Origin: an uncultured Planctomycetaceae bacterium
GTDB lineage: Bacteria > Planctomycetota > Planctomycetia > Pirellulales > Lacipirellulaceae
Assembly: GCA_937860165.1 (NCBI GenBank)
Contig: CALMBE010000298.1
Span: 1 to 9,612, forward strand
Reading direction: 5' to 3'
Length of the DNA stretch: 9,612 nt
Positions within the stretch are counted from its first letter, which is position 1. Each line of letters starts with the position of its first letter. The position numbers were made by a program, and so were the translations under genes. Positions 1-5,993 of the stretch are shown here, piece by piece. Under the pieces are notes generated by a model. The model was not told where the DNA came from, did no database searches, and was given only the letters and a program-made list of their open reading frames with translations.

Positions 1-191
1 AACTTTCGGAGCGTGTAAGCACAGATGCGGCAGGAATTTCGATGTGTTTGGGATTGCAGGCGGAATCAAGAGTCGAGTTGCAGATGATTCTCGATCAAAT
101 CGAATCGAAATTGCCTAACAGTACATTACTCGAGGTTGGTGGACCACTTCCAGTCGCAAAGATAACTGACATGGAGGCCGATAATAGTTGA
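1..191 (+). CDS. C-terminal end of an unrecognised protein (cut by window edge)
   Basis: An open frame enters from the left edge (first full codon at base 3) and runs 62 codons to a TGA at 189-191. The visible residues begin LSERVSTDAAGISMCLGL and end ITDMEADNS. The middle part (about residues 20-40) looks like an amphipathic helix rich in Glu, Gln and Leu. The start lies outside the window, so the true length is unknown. In favour of a real gene are the ordinary, non-repetitive protein-like composition and the fact that the stop falls five bases before the recognisable part of the minus-strand relic at 196-404, so the two do not collide. I do not recognise the family and assign no function. 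It could still be a chance open frame. Confidence 0.45.
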   Translation, partial: LSERVSTDAAGISMCLGLQAESRVELQMILDQIESKLPNSTLLEVGGPLPVAKITDMEADNS

Positions 192-195
192 CATT

Positions 196-404
196 ACTGC
201 CATAGCGCTCGGGGAGGTCCGCGACCAGCACTATGTCGACGGGGGTATCCATCCGGGTGTTGAAATTATAAACCTGGAATTCGTCGAAGCTCGAGAGGAT
301 CACGAATTTGGATCGGTCGGGGCCTGACCCTTTTCGTCGCCGGTGACGTGGTCGCCGACCCAGGCAACGAATTCAGATAAGCGTTGTTTGCGTGCGTCAC
401 TCAT
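196..404 (-). pseudogene. Decayed N-terminal relic of a restriction-modification DNA methyltransferase
   Basis: Reading leftward from an ATG at 404, the frame gives MSDARKQRLSEFVAWVGDHV followed by TGDEKGQA, then a TGA at 300-302. Switching frame near 321 gives PDRSKFVILSSFDEF, then VYNFNTRMDTPVD and LADLPERYGS, ending about 196. From memory of the family, the first segment resembles the N-terminus of large type IIG/IIL-like SAM-dependent DNA methyltransferases. The second resembles a segment that normally lies about 80 residues further on (consensus like PRFVxxCNFDEFxxYDF...LPERYG). The simplest reading is one deletion that removed the region between them and shifted the frame, plus loss of everything after ERYG, including all catalytic motifs. 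No functional protein is expected. The family name rests on remembered sequence pattern only, since no catalytic residues remain. Confidence 0.55.
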
Positions 405-467
405 TTCAAAAGTATCCACAAAGCCCAACCGTCGGCAAGACTACCATGAGGGATCCCAGGCACGCTC

Positions 468-568
468 GTCATCCCCGCGCAGAGCTTGCCCCTCGCGGAG
501 GCAGGGGCGGGGATCCAGTATTTCACGCTCTCATCTCCGCATTGGATTCCCGCCCCCGCGGGAATGAC
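468..568. repeat. Palindromic MITE-like element with GTCATTCCCGC-type ends
   Basis: The stretch begins GTCATCCCCGC (468-478) and ends GCGGGAATGAC (558-568), an inverted pair with one mismatch. Each end carries its own small hairpin. On the left ATCCCCGC (471-478) pairs with GCGGGGAT (507-514). On the right ATTCCC (546-551) pairs with GGGAAT (560-565) around eight bases. The right hairpin fits the pattern ATTCCC-N8-GGGAAT, known as dRS3 in Neisseria and seen as dispersed repeats in many other bacteria. At about 100 bp with no coding capacity, it looks like a non-autonomous repeat element. The short reading frames that cross it on both strands are products of its palindromic sequence. Confidence 0.75.
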
Positions 569-663
569 AAGTAAGGAAAATCGAAAGCTGATCGGCCCTT
601 GAGGTATCCGCACTGCAATGCCTTTCTCCTCCCCCTGCGACGAGTCCGCGGTTCCACAGACCC

Positions 664-1119
664 CTAAACCTGCATCGGCCCATTATTCTCGATGCCGAGT
701 TCCAACGCCAACGCGCGGAGCGTGAAGTTGATGTCGCGGAGAAAATAGACCAGCGAGCCGATCACCGACAGCAGGCAACACACAAAGAGTAAACTCACGA
801 GCCACACGAGTTGCAGGGTCATCAGCACCCCTAGAAAAAGCACAATCACCAACAGTGCTCCCAAGAGCGCACTCGTCGCGGCGAGACGAATTGCCGAACG
901 CAATAAATGCGCCCGGTGCCATAAGATTTCGAGCTGGGCCTTGTTGCGTCGTCGCTCGTCTGCGTCGCATTCGTCCATAATCGAGATCAACTGCCGCGTG
1001 CGGTCGATTGTCCGCCCGAGTCGATTGGTCATGTTGAGCAACAAGAGTCCGACGCCGGAGATCAAGATCACAGGTCCGATGGCCACCTGCAAGATGGGGA
1101 TCAATTCAGAAAGGGTCAT
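664..1119 (-). CDS. DUF2721 family membrane protein
   Basis: A 151-residue protein beginning MTLSELIPILQVAIGP. The start chosen is the ATG at 1117-1119, two bases after the stop of the small-subunit gene. The frame stays open further upstream, but that extension (an HRGHPQRG-like stretch) only shadows the neighbouring gene. Three hydrophobic segments are visible: about residues 8-30, 78-101 and 104-126. After the first comes a basic NRLGRTIDRTRQL stretch and a charged DECDADERRR region predicted to be cytoplasmic. An N-terminal helix followed by RLGRxxDRxR is characteristic of DUF2721 as I remember it. The function of that family is unknown. No clear Shine-Dalgarno site precedes the start, so translation is probably coupled to the upstream gene. 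Sitting in the same operon as a sodium symporter suggests an accessory role at the membrane, but that is inference only. Confidence 0.8.
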   Translation of the reverse strand: MTLSELIPILQVAIGPVILISGVGLLLLNMTNRLGRTIDRTRQLISIMDECDADERRRNKAQLEILWHRAHLLRSAIRLAATSALLGALLVIVLFLGVLMTLQLVWLVSLLFVCCLLSVIGSLVYFLRDINFTLRALALELGIENNGPMQV

Positions 1120-1121
1120 GG

Positions 1122-1286
1122 TCAATCCGCGTTGCGGGTGTCCCCGGTGTCGATGTCCAAGGGTGCCTTGAAGTGTTCGCTGACTTCCGCCGGGGGCAGT
1201 GTCAGGACTCGCACGAGGCAAAAGGCCGCCAGTACCAGTACCGATCCGACGGAAACAATCATGATGGCCCAACCAGCAGTCGTCAT
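1122..1286 (-). CDS. MetS-like small subunit of an NSS-family transporter
   Basis: A 54-residue protein, MTTAGWAIMIVSVGSVLVLA..., ending DTGDTRNAD. It has a single hydrophobic segment at about residues 5-27 and then a polar, acidic tail. Starting at the ATG at 1284-1286 puts the membrane helix right at the N-terminus; the upstream extension in the same frame overlaps the transporter's end and is unlikely. It begins 29 bases after the transporter stop and ends two bases before the DUF2721 start. One-helix partners of this size directly downstream of sodium:neurotransmitter-symporter genes are known from the MetPS methionine/alanine importer, where the small subunit MetS is needed for transport. 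Assignment rests on size, topology and position, because such short proteins carry little sequence signal. Confidence 0.7.
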   Translation of the reverse strand: MTTAGWAIMIVSVGSVLVLAAFCLVRVLTLPPAEVSEHFKAPLDIDTGDTRNAD

Positions 1287-1315
1287 GGCGCGATTCCAAT
1301 AATTAGGGGAGTTGA

Positions 1316-2878
1316 TTAGCGGGAGGGTAGGCGGCCTTCGCGTTCCCAACGGCGGCCCGCGATGTGAGTCAACAATAACAGGAACGCAAAAACCACCAGG
1401 ATGAACAACGTCGCCGCCGAAGTTACGGAATCATCCAGGATACTCTTAACGCGACCCCCCAGCGATTGGTAACAAAACGCGCCAAAGATCGCAAATAAGT
1501 AGATCGGTGATACATACTTGAGCACATATTGCAGCACACGTGGAACACGAATATGTGCCCCCGCGTGTAATTCCTCCTCGCCCCGTTCGATGCCAAATAT
1601 CCAACCGTAAAGCACGGTCTGAAACATCGCCAACACGTAAATCAAGAACGTGCCTACCCAAAAGTCAAACGTATCGAGGGCGACCATTCCCTTGGAGAAA
1701 TAAAGCACAAAACCAGTTCCCAAAGCAGCCACGAGTCCCAAGAAAGTGACCGAGGCATGTCTGCGGAGCCCCAAGCCTTCCTCGAAAAAGGCAATCACCG
1801 GTTGCAACATCGACAGGCTGCTGGTAATCGCCGCGAGAAAGAGCATGAAGAACCAAATGAAGCCGAATAACCGACCCGCCGGCATCATCGCGAACACGTT
1901 GGGCAGCGCGTTGAAACCCAGGCCAAACGTCCCCATCAAGGTCGCGCTCGTGCCCAGAAAAATGAAGGCCGCCGGTAGAGTGATGAGTCCCCCCAAGCAG
2001 ACCTCAAAAAACTCGTTCACTCCACACGCCGTAAGGCTGCTGAGAGCGACGTCATCTTTTTTCTTGAGATAGCTGGCATAGTTGATGATGATGCCGAACC
2101 CCGCCGAGATACTGAAAAAAATTTGCCCCGCCGCGGCGAGCCAGGTATCGGGTTTCCACAGATACTCGGTGTTAGGATTCCACATCGAGCCAAGTCCATT
2201 GATCAGATTGTTCTCAGGCTTTGCAGGGTCGGGCGTTCCCAGCGTCAGCACGCGAATCAACACGCAAATCGCACAGAGCGCCATGATCGGCATCGCCACG
2301 TTGCAGAATTTTTCGATCCCTCGGCTGATGCCCCGATAGATCAAGGTAAAGTTGAGGATAAATACAATCAGCAGCATTGTGATCAGACTGTTGTTACCCC
2401 CTTCGTACAGAAAACCATTGGCATTGTTTCCCACGAATTCGTTAAAGTGGTTGGAATATGCTGCGACGGTCGGTTCGATCTTGTCAAAATTGCCCACGAG
2501 ATAGTCGTAGGCGTATCCCAGGCACCACGCTTCGATTAGCACGTAGTACATGTAGATCACCAACGGAATCAACAGGGCCAATGCTCCGAAGTAGCGAGCC
2601 AACTTGTGGGGCCAAATTGCCAAAAAAATTCCTGGGGCCGAATTGAAGCCCTTGATACCGCCGTAACGACCCATCGTCCACTCGGCCCAGCACATGGGAA
2701 TCCCGAGAAAAATCAAGGCGGCAAAGTAAGGGAGCATGAACGCCCCACCACCATTTTGCGCTGCCTGTCCCGGAAAGCGAAGGAAATTGCCCAGCCCGAC
2801 CGCCGATCCAGCAACAGCCATGATGACTCCGAGCTGCGAGCCCCACTGTTCTTTACCCTTACCACTACCGTTGCTCAT
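1316..2878 (-). CDS. Sodium-dependent amino-acid transporter, SNF/NSS (LeuT-like) family
   Basis: A 520-residue protein, close to LeuT's length, with about 12 membrane helices. It is expected in the cytoplasmic membrane, importing an amino acid or related solute with Na+. Helix 1 carries the family signature [11 protein letters not shown] (residues 26-36) followed by NGGGAF. By alignment with LeuT from memory, the Na1-site residues A26, N31, S256 and N288 are present (S256 replaces Thr254), as are Na2-site T352 and S353, substrate-gating Y112 and F255, and gate R34. E292 sits where LeuT has Glu290, which predicts chloride-independent transport. S25 replaces LeuT Asn21. A GGAG ten bases before the ATG at 2876-2878 supports the start. 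It leads an apparent operon with a MetS-like subunit and a DUF2721 gene, and reads divergently from sufR. The substrate cannot be named, although the MetS-like partner hints at MetP-type methionine or alanine uptake. Confidence 0.93.
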   Translation of the reverse strand: MSNGSGKGKEQWGSQLGVIMAVAGSAVGLGNFLRFPGQAAQNGGGAFMLPYFAALIFLGIPMCWAEWTMGRYGGIKGFNSAPGIFLAIWPHKLARYFGALALLIPLVIYMYYVLIEAWCLGYAYDYLVGNFDKIEPTVAAYSNHFNEFVGNNANGFLYEGGNNSLITMLLIVFILNFTLIYRGISRGIEKFCNVAMPIMALCAICVLIRVLTLGTPDPAKPENNLINGLGSMWNPNTEYLWKPDTWLAAAGQIFFSISAGFGIIINYASYLKKKDDVALSSLTACGVNEFFEVCLGGLITLPAAFIFLGTSATLMGTFGLGFNALPNVFAMMPAGRLFGFIWFFMLFLAAITSSLSMLQPVIAFFEEGLGLRRHASVTFLGLVAALGTGFVLYFSKGMVALDTFDFWVGTFLIYVLAMFQTVLYGWIFGIERGEEELHAGAHIRVPRVLQYVLKYVSPIYLFAIFGAFCYQSLGGRVKSILDDSVTSAATLFILVVFAFLLLLTHIAGRRWEREGRLPSR

Positions 2879-3096
2879 CCTGCAATTTCTCCGAGAAATG
2901 TGAGTCGGGATACAGCTAGGCCGCTTGGCCCAGCGTCGCTATCAGACACTGTGCCCCGGTCGAAATCAAGCGGAAAGCTATTCTTGCGCAACTCACCATG
3001 GCCGCATGAGAGTTGCTGTTTCAGTCGCCGCCGCTGTGAAGTTTGGCCGAAGGCCATGCTCACCGTAGCCTAGTGCTTTGTCAAACTGAAAAATGA

Positions 3097-3188
3097 GGGT
3101 GCCATGGCCACGCTGGTACTCCGCTGTGGCCATGTTTTCTCGACGATTCCCATGCCCACGCCGGAGTACCAGCGTGGGCATGGCACCC
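3097..3188. repeat. Nested palindromic repeat (two inverted GTGCCATG units)
   Basis: Two hairpins stand back to back. In the first, CATGGCCAC (3103-3111) pairs with GTGGCCATG (3126-3134). In the second, CATGCCCACGC (3151-3161) pairs with GCGTGGGCATG (3172-3182). The second unit is itself the inverted copy of the first: both read GGTGCCATG, then CCACGCTGGTACTCCG, when oriented alike. The whole block can therefore fold into one long hairpin with GGGTGCC/GGCACCC ends. The 8-mer TGAAAAAT flanks it directly at 3087-3094 and 3194-3201 and may be a target-site duplication or chance. It looks like a dispersed REP/MITE-type element; I associate similar sequences with Pirellula-like planctomycetes, from memory only. 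Confidence 0.8.
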
Positions 3189-3311
3189 CAAAATGAAAAA
3201 TTGAACGGCCCTGCCTTCGGACTACCACGGCAAACCAGAGAATTCCTGCTCGGATTAGCAATCTTGACGGTTAAGAGTGCTTCACTCCGCAGATTTTTGT
3301 CTTGCAATCGC

Positions 3312-3338
3312 ATAAAACCTTATCTATCAAGGGTTTAT
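3312..3338. promoter_or_regulatory. Candidate operator dyad upstream of sufR
   Basis: ATAAAACCTT (3312-3321) and AAGGGTTTAT (3329-3338) form an inverted repeat of ten bases per arm with one mismatch, around a 7-base spacer. It lies 111 bases before the sufR start in the AT-rich part of the divergent gap. Neither strand has a T-run after it, so it does not look like a terminator. Size and position suit a dimeric winged-helix repressor, and SufR itself is the obvious candidate, but the sequence is unlike the cyanobacterial SufR site CAAC-N6-GTTG. It could equally serve another regulator of either divergent operon. Confidence 0.35.
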
Positions 3339-3425
3339 CGAAAAGAAAAAAAACGATTCATATTTGTCAAACCGTCCATTGTCTTAATTCACTGATCGGG
3401 TAGGATTACTAGTGTGATATTGAGA

Positions 3426-3439
3426 CAACATTCTGGCTG
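3426..3439 (+). promoter_or_regulatory. Imperfect CAAC-N6-GTTG-like SufR site
   Basis: CAAC-ATTCTG-GCTG matches the cyanobacterial SufR operator CAAC-N6-GTTG at seven of eight fixed bases. It ends ten bases before the sufR ATG, where a bound repressor would block transcription or early elongation. A 7-of-8 match to so short a pattern is easily found by chance, so this is only a candidate for autoregulation. Confidence 0.25.
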
Positions 3440-3449
3440 GTAACCACTT

Positions 3450-4124
3450 ATGACAGAATCAAACACTACAAATGGTCTTGTAACTGACGATTCCCATTTG
3501 GTGGATCGCGACCTCGTGGAATATGTCCGCCGAGAGGGCTCCGTAACCATCTCTCAGATGGTCGAATTTGCGGGTGTGACGGCCACGGCAATTCGCCAGC
3601 GGCTGACGCGACTGATGGAACAGGGATTATTACAACGTGTTTCGGAACCTGCGGGGCGGGGACGACCAACCCATCGCTACTCACTCACTCCGGCTGGGAT
3701 TCGCACGAGTGGAAATAACTTTGAAGACTTGGCAGGAGTCTTGTGGAGCGAAATTCGAGCCGTAAAGGATCTCGATGTGCGCTACGGATTGCTTCGTCGG
3801 ATCGTGGATCGATTGGCCGAGATTTACCGCGAGCAGCTTCGGGGAGACTCGCTCCAGGAGCGAATGCAGTCCCTGGCGAGCTTAATGCGCGAACGCGAAA
3901 TCCCGTTCGATGTGGTCACGCCTGACGGGGCACAGCTACCCATTTTAACGGCACTAGCGTGTCCCTATCCTGGCCTAGTCGAGCAAGATCGGACGGTCTG
4001 TTCGATGGAAAAAATGTTGTTCGCCGAGATTTTAGGAGATGGGTTGCGATTGACCTCGTGTCGGTTGGATGGATCGACGCATTGCACCTTTGAAATGAGC
4101 GCGGCAGGAGCCCAGGCGGTTTAG
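3450..4124 (+). CDS. sufR: SufR-type Fe-S cluster-sensing transcriptional repressor
   Basis: A 224-residue cytoplasmic DNA-binding protein. Residues about 20-85 form a winged helix-turn-helix (helix-turn-helix around ISQMVEFAGVTATAIRQRL, wing around GRGRPTHRYSLTPAG). The C-terminal half holds C171, C184, C204 and C212. C171, C184 and C212 have the spacing C-x12-C-x27-C, the same as Cys164, Cys177 and Cys205 of Synechocystis SufR, which bind the regulatory [4Fe-4S] cluster; the context CPYP...VCSMEKMLF...CTF also fits. Known SufR proteins repress suf genes when the cluster is present and release DNA when it is lost. Its place as first gene before sufCBD supports the same job here, probably with autoregulation. 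The ATG start has no strong Shine-Dalgarno sequence. C204 is an extra cysteine beyond the three conserved ones. Confidence 0.9.
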   Translation: MTESNTTNGLVTDDSHLVDRDLVEYVRREGSVTISQMVEFAGVTATAIRQRLTRLMEQGLLQRVSEPAGRGRPTHRYSLTPAGIRTSGNNFEDLAGVLWSEIRAVKDLDVRYGLLRRIVDRLAEIYREQLRGDSLQERMQSLASLMREREIPFDVVTPDGAQLPILTALACPYPGLVEQDRTVCSMEKMLFAEILGDGLRLTSCRLDGSTHCTFEMSAAGAQAV

Positions 4125-4273
4125 AATAGTGGCTGAAATCGTCGGCGAAACCCTTCGCTACGCGACTCTAGCCATTCAATTGCAAGCGTGTTAGGTTTAC
4201 TAGATTCTAGCGGTCTCGGAAACGGATCCGGGACGACTGCTCCCTGCCGACAAACGCCAGCGGAGCGGCCCCA

Positions 4274-4303
4274 AGAATTCGAGCGACATGGAATGGGAAT
4301 TCT
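4274..4303. promoter_or_regulatory. Inverted repeat and ribosome-binding site just before nuoB
   Basis: AGAATTC (4274-4280) pairs with GAATTCT (4297-4303) around a 16-base loop, ending three bases before the nuoB ATG. The only Shine-Dalgarno-like run for nuoB, GGGA at 4295-4298, overlaps the right arm, so folding of this hairpin in the transcript would partly hide it. The rest of the 182-base sufR-nuoB gap shows no terminator (no T-run after a stem) and no clear promoter. A regulatory role is speculative, since a 7-bp AT-rich stem is weak. Confidence 0.25.
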
Positions 4304-4306
4304 GTT

Positions 4307-4927
4307 ATGAGTCAACCTTGGATCGAAGGACGTTTTGAAGAAAACGTCATCACCACCACCGTAGAACAAGCCATCAATTGGGCTCGCCAATCGAGTATCT
4401 GGCCGATGACTTTCGGACTCGCGTGCTGTGCCATCGAGATGATGGCGGCGGGGGCGAGCCGGTTCGACCTCGACCGGTTTGGAGCCGGCGCTTTTCGGGC
4501 GACACCCCGGCAGGCCGACCTGATGATCGTCGCCGGTACGGTGACCTACAAAATGGCGAGTCGAGTTCGGCGACTTTACAACCTGATGCCCGACCCCAAG
4601 TTTGTGATCGCCATGGGGGCCTGCACCGTGGGTGGTGGGCCTTACTTCAAGTACGGATACCATGTGGTTAAGGGTGTCGATTTGGTGGTACCGGTCGACG
4701 TGTATGTCCCCGGCTGTCCCCCGCGGCCCGAAGCGCTGCTCGAAGGGTTGATGCGGATTCAGGACAAAATCAAGGGACATCGCATTGCCAAATTGGCGGG
4801 TTCGGCTGGACCAGGCCTGTTGGGAAGTAAAATGGAAGACGAGCTCCCCGTGCCACACCACAGCGGATACGTGGCGGCTCCTTTGGAATTGGAGCCCCTC
4901 CGAGACCACCAAAAAATTACCGGATAA
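4307..4927 (+). CDS. nuoB: NADH-quinone oxidoreductase subunit B (complex I, cluster N2)
   Basis: A 206-residue protein of the NuoB/Nqo6/PSST family, the complex I subunit that holds the last [4Fe-4S] cluster, N2, next to the quinone site at the membrane surface. The four expected ligands are present: tandem C40-C41 in [13 protein letters not shown]106 in GACTVGGGP, and C137 in [15 protein letters not shown]. The C41-C106 distance (65) equals that in E. coli NuoB, while C106-C137 is two residues longer, owing to the [12 protein letters not shown] loop. The family core ends near residue 157. The last 50 residues are a low-similarity tail that includes [19 protein letters not shown]. No other nuo gene is nearby, which is odd because nuoB usually sits in a nuoA-N operon. 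Here it is flanked by sufR and sufC, so it may be an extra copy or the genome's relocated single one. Confidence 0.93.
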   Translation: MSQPWIEGRFEENVITTTVEQAINWARQSSIWPMTFGLACCAIEMMAAGASRFDLDRFGAGAFRATPRQADLMIVAGTVTYKMASRVRRLYNLMPDPKFVIAMGACTVGGGPYFKYGYHVVKGVDLVVPVDVYVPGCPPRPEALLEGLMRIQDKIKGHRIAKLAGSAGPGLLGSKMEDELPVPHHSGYVAAPLELEPLRDHQKITG

Positions 4928-4958
4928 GCCCGATGCGTCTATTCACGGCAATCGAAAC

Positions 4959-4993
4959 TGACCACTGACTACGGACAACTGACTACTAACCAC
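4959..4993. repeat. Degenerate heptamer tandem repeat
   Basis: Five 7-base units run in phase: TGACCAC, TGACTAC, GGACAAC, TGACTAC, TAACCAC. On the other strand they read GT(A/G/T)GTCA-like, a form of short tandem repeat (STRR type) known from cyanobacteria and, as far as I recall, other large genomes. It fills much of the 76-base nuoB-sufC gap and ends ten bases before the sufC ATG, where a ribosome-binding site would normally lie. Confidence 0.8.
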
Positions 4994-5003
4994 CAACAAT
5001 TTC

Positions 5004-5837
5004 ATGACCGAAACGCTGAAGATCAAGAATCTGCATGTCGCCGTGGAAGGCAAACCCATCTTGCGGGGCGTAAATCTCACCATCAACCGGGGAGAAACGC
5101 ACGCACTGATGGGCCCCAACGGTTCCGGCAAAAGCACCCTGGGCAATGTCATCATGGGTCACCCCAATTACGAAGTGACCGAAGGGGTGATCGAGCTCAA
5201 CGGCGAGAATATCCTCGAATGGGATGCCACCGCACGGGCACGGGCTGGAATTTTTATGGCTTTTCAGCGACCGATGGCGATTCCTGGCGTCAAGATGGCC
5301 GACTTCTTGCGTCACGCGACGACCAACGTCCGCAATCCAGCACGCAAGGAAGGGGAAGAATTGATCCCGATGCGGCAGTTTCGCAAGGAACTGACCGAGA
5401 AAATGGAACAACTGAAGATGGACGTCGAATTCGCTCGGCGGTACGTGAACGACGGTTTCTCCGGGGGCGAAATGAAGCGGGCCGAGATTTTGCAGATGGC
5501 CATGTTGCGTCCGAAGTTCGCCATTCTCGACGAGACCGATAGCGGACTGGATGTCGATGCCGTCAAACTAGCGAGCCAAAGTATCGCCCAGATCGGCAAA
5601 GAAACCGCCGATAGTGCCGCGATGGGGACTTTGATTATTACGCACCATGATAAATTGCTCGATCAAAACACGCCCGACTACACGCATGTGATGCTCGGCG
5701 GCAAAATCGTCGAAACCGGCGGAGTGGAACTCGCTCATGAATTGTTTACGGATGGTTACGACCGCATTCGGGCCAGATACCCCGAAGCTGCCGCCGACGA
5801 ACGGGCCATGGCCACCACCGAAGCCGTTGCGATTTAG
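5004..5837 (+). CDS. sufC: SufC, ATPase of the SufBCD Fe-S cluster scaffold
   Basis: A 277-residue cytoplasmic ABC-type ATPase. In sequence: Walker A GPNGSGKST (residues 37-45), Q-loop Q88 in AFQRP, ABC signature FSGGEMKRAEI (152-162), Walker B with DETDSGLD (catalytic D176-E177), and switch histidine H214 in ITHH. The DETDSGLDVDA and GEMKRAEI wording is typical of SufC rather than of transporter ATPases, and no membrane partner is nearby. In the SufBC2D complex it hydrolyses ATP to drive conformational change during cluster assembly. It is about 25-30 residues longer than E. coli SufC, with extra Ala/Glu-rich sequence at the C-terminus (AAADERAMATTEAVAI). The ATG at 5004 has no Shine-Dalgarno sequence, as the heptamer array and a CCAACAATTTC stretch lie just upstream. 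It is followed by sufB after a 156-base gap filled largely by repeats. Confidence 0.97.
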   Translation: MTETLKIKNLHVAVEGKPILRGVNLTINRGETHALMGPNGSGKSTLGNVIMGHPNYEVTEGVIELNGENILEWDATARARAGIFMAFQRPMAIPGVKMADFLRHATTNVRNPARKEGEELIPMRQFRKELTEKMEQLKMDVEFARRYVNDGFSGGEMKRAEILQMAMLRPKFAILDETDSGLDVDAVKLASQSIAQIGKETADSAAMGTLIITHHDKLLDQNTPDYTHVMLGGKIVETGGVELAHELFTDGYDRIRARYPEAAADERAMATTEAVAI

Positions 5838-5842
5838 ATTCC

Positions 5843-5930
5843 GTCTCCAATCCCCCCTGATGTACTCGGGTAAGGGGCCAGGGTCTCCAATCCCCCTCCC
5901 CGGTACTCGGGGGAGGGGCTAGGGGAGGGG
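5843..5930. repeat. Two-copy 40-bp tandem repeat with GC-rich hairpin, sufC-sufB gap
   Basis: GTCTCCAATCCCCC starts at 5843 and again at 5883, and both copies continue through (G)TACTCGGG and a GGGGC(C/T)AGG-like end. The period is 40 bases, with a small indel between copies. The second copy folds into a 9-bp perfect stem, CCCCTCCCC (5893-5901) with GGGGAGGGG (5910-5918), around an 8-base loop; the first forms only a weak stem. No T-run follows on either strand, so it is not a standard intrinsic terminator. Such CCCCTCCCC/GGGGAGGGG intergenic repeats are widely dispersed in bacterial genomes. A stable RNA hairpin here could stall polymerase or protect one mRNA end and so set the sufC:sufB ratio. 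Confidence 0.75.
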
Positions 5931-5993
5931 TCCTTAAAGTTTTGAAATGCACTGAAACACTAACCCACCTCGCAAGAGAGAGGGCTACCCACT

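Larger units (their letters stand above)
2879..3449. other. Long divergent intergenic region between the transporter and sufR
   Basis: These 571 bases contain no frame I would call a gene on either strand; the open frames here are translations of the palindrome at 3097-3188. The left third holds the transporter's ribosome-binding site (GGAG at about 2889-2892 in minus-strand reading) and a minor 7-bp inverted pair, GCAACTC (2988-2994) with GAGTTGC (3010-3016). The right third (about 3280-3449) is distinctly AT-rich and is where the sufR promoter should lie. It includes the dyad at 3312-3338 and the half-matched CAAC-N6 site at 3426-3439. No promoter hexamer pair convincing enough to name was found. 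Confidence 0.6.

Noticed and set aside
343..613. Overlapping short frames on both strands between 343 and 613
   Set aside because: They arise from the palindromic repeat at 468-568 and from the antisense of the methyltransferase relic. Their composition is rich in Arg, Pro and Ser with no recognisable motif.
1120..1299. 60-residue N-terminal extension of the DUF2721 frame
   Set aside because: It overlaps the MetS-like gene in another frame, is rich in Arg, Gly and His, and would place a non-family sequence before the first membrane helix. The ATG at 1119 matches the family start.
2993..3313. 106-codon minus-strand frame (and overlapping plus-strand frames) in the divergent gap
   Set aside because: Most of it is translation of the nested palindrome at 3097-3188, giving repeated RRGHGN/QRGHGT strings on both strands. 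It has no protein-like domain and no ribosome-binding site.
4121..4912. 263-codon minus-strand frame
   Set aside because: It is antisense to nuoB, which carries all four N2-cluster ligands and family-wide conservation. The frame is a codon-bias shadow.
4959..4993. Possible CRISPR-like repeat
   Set aside because: The units are seven bases, contiguous and without spacers, so this is a simple short tandem repeat.
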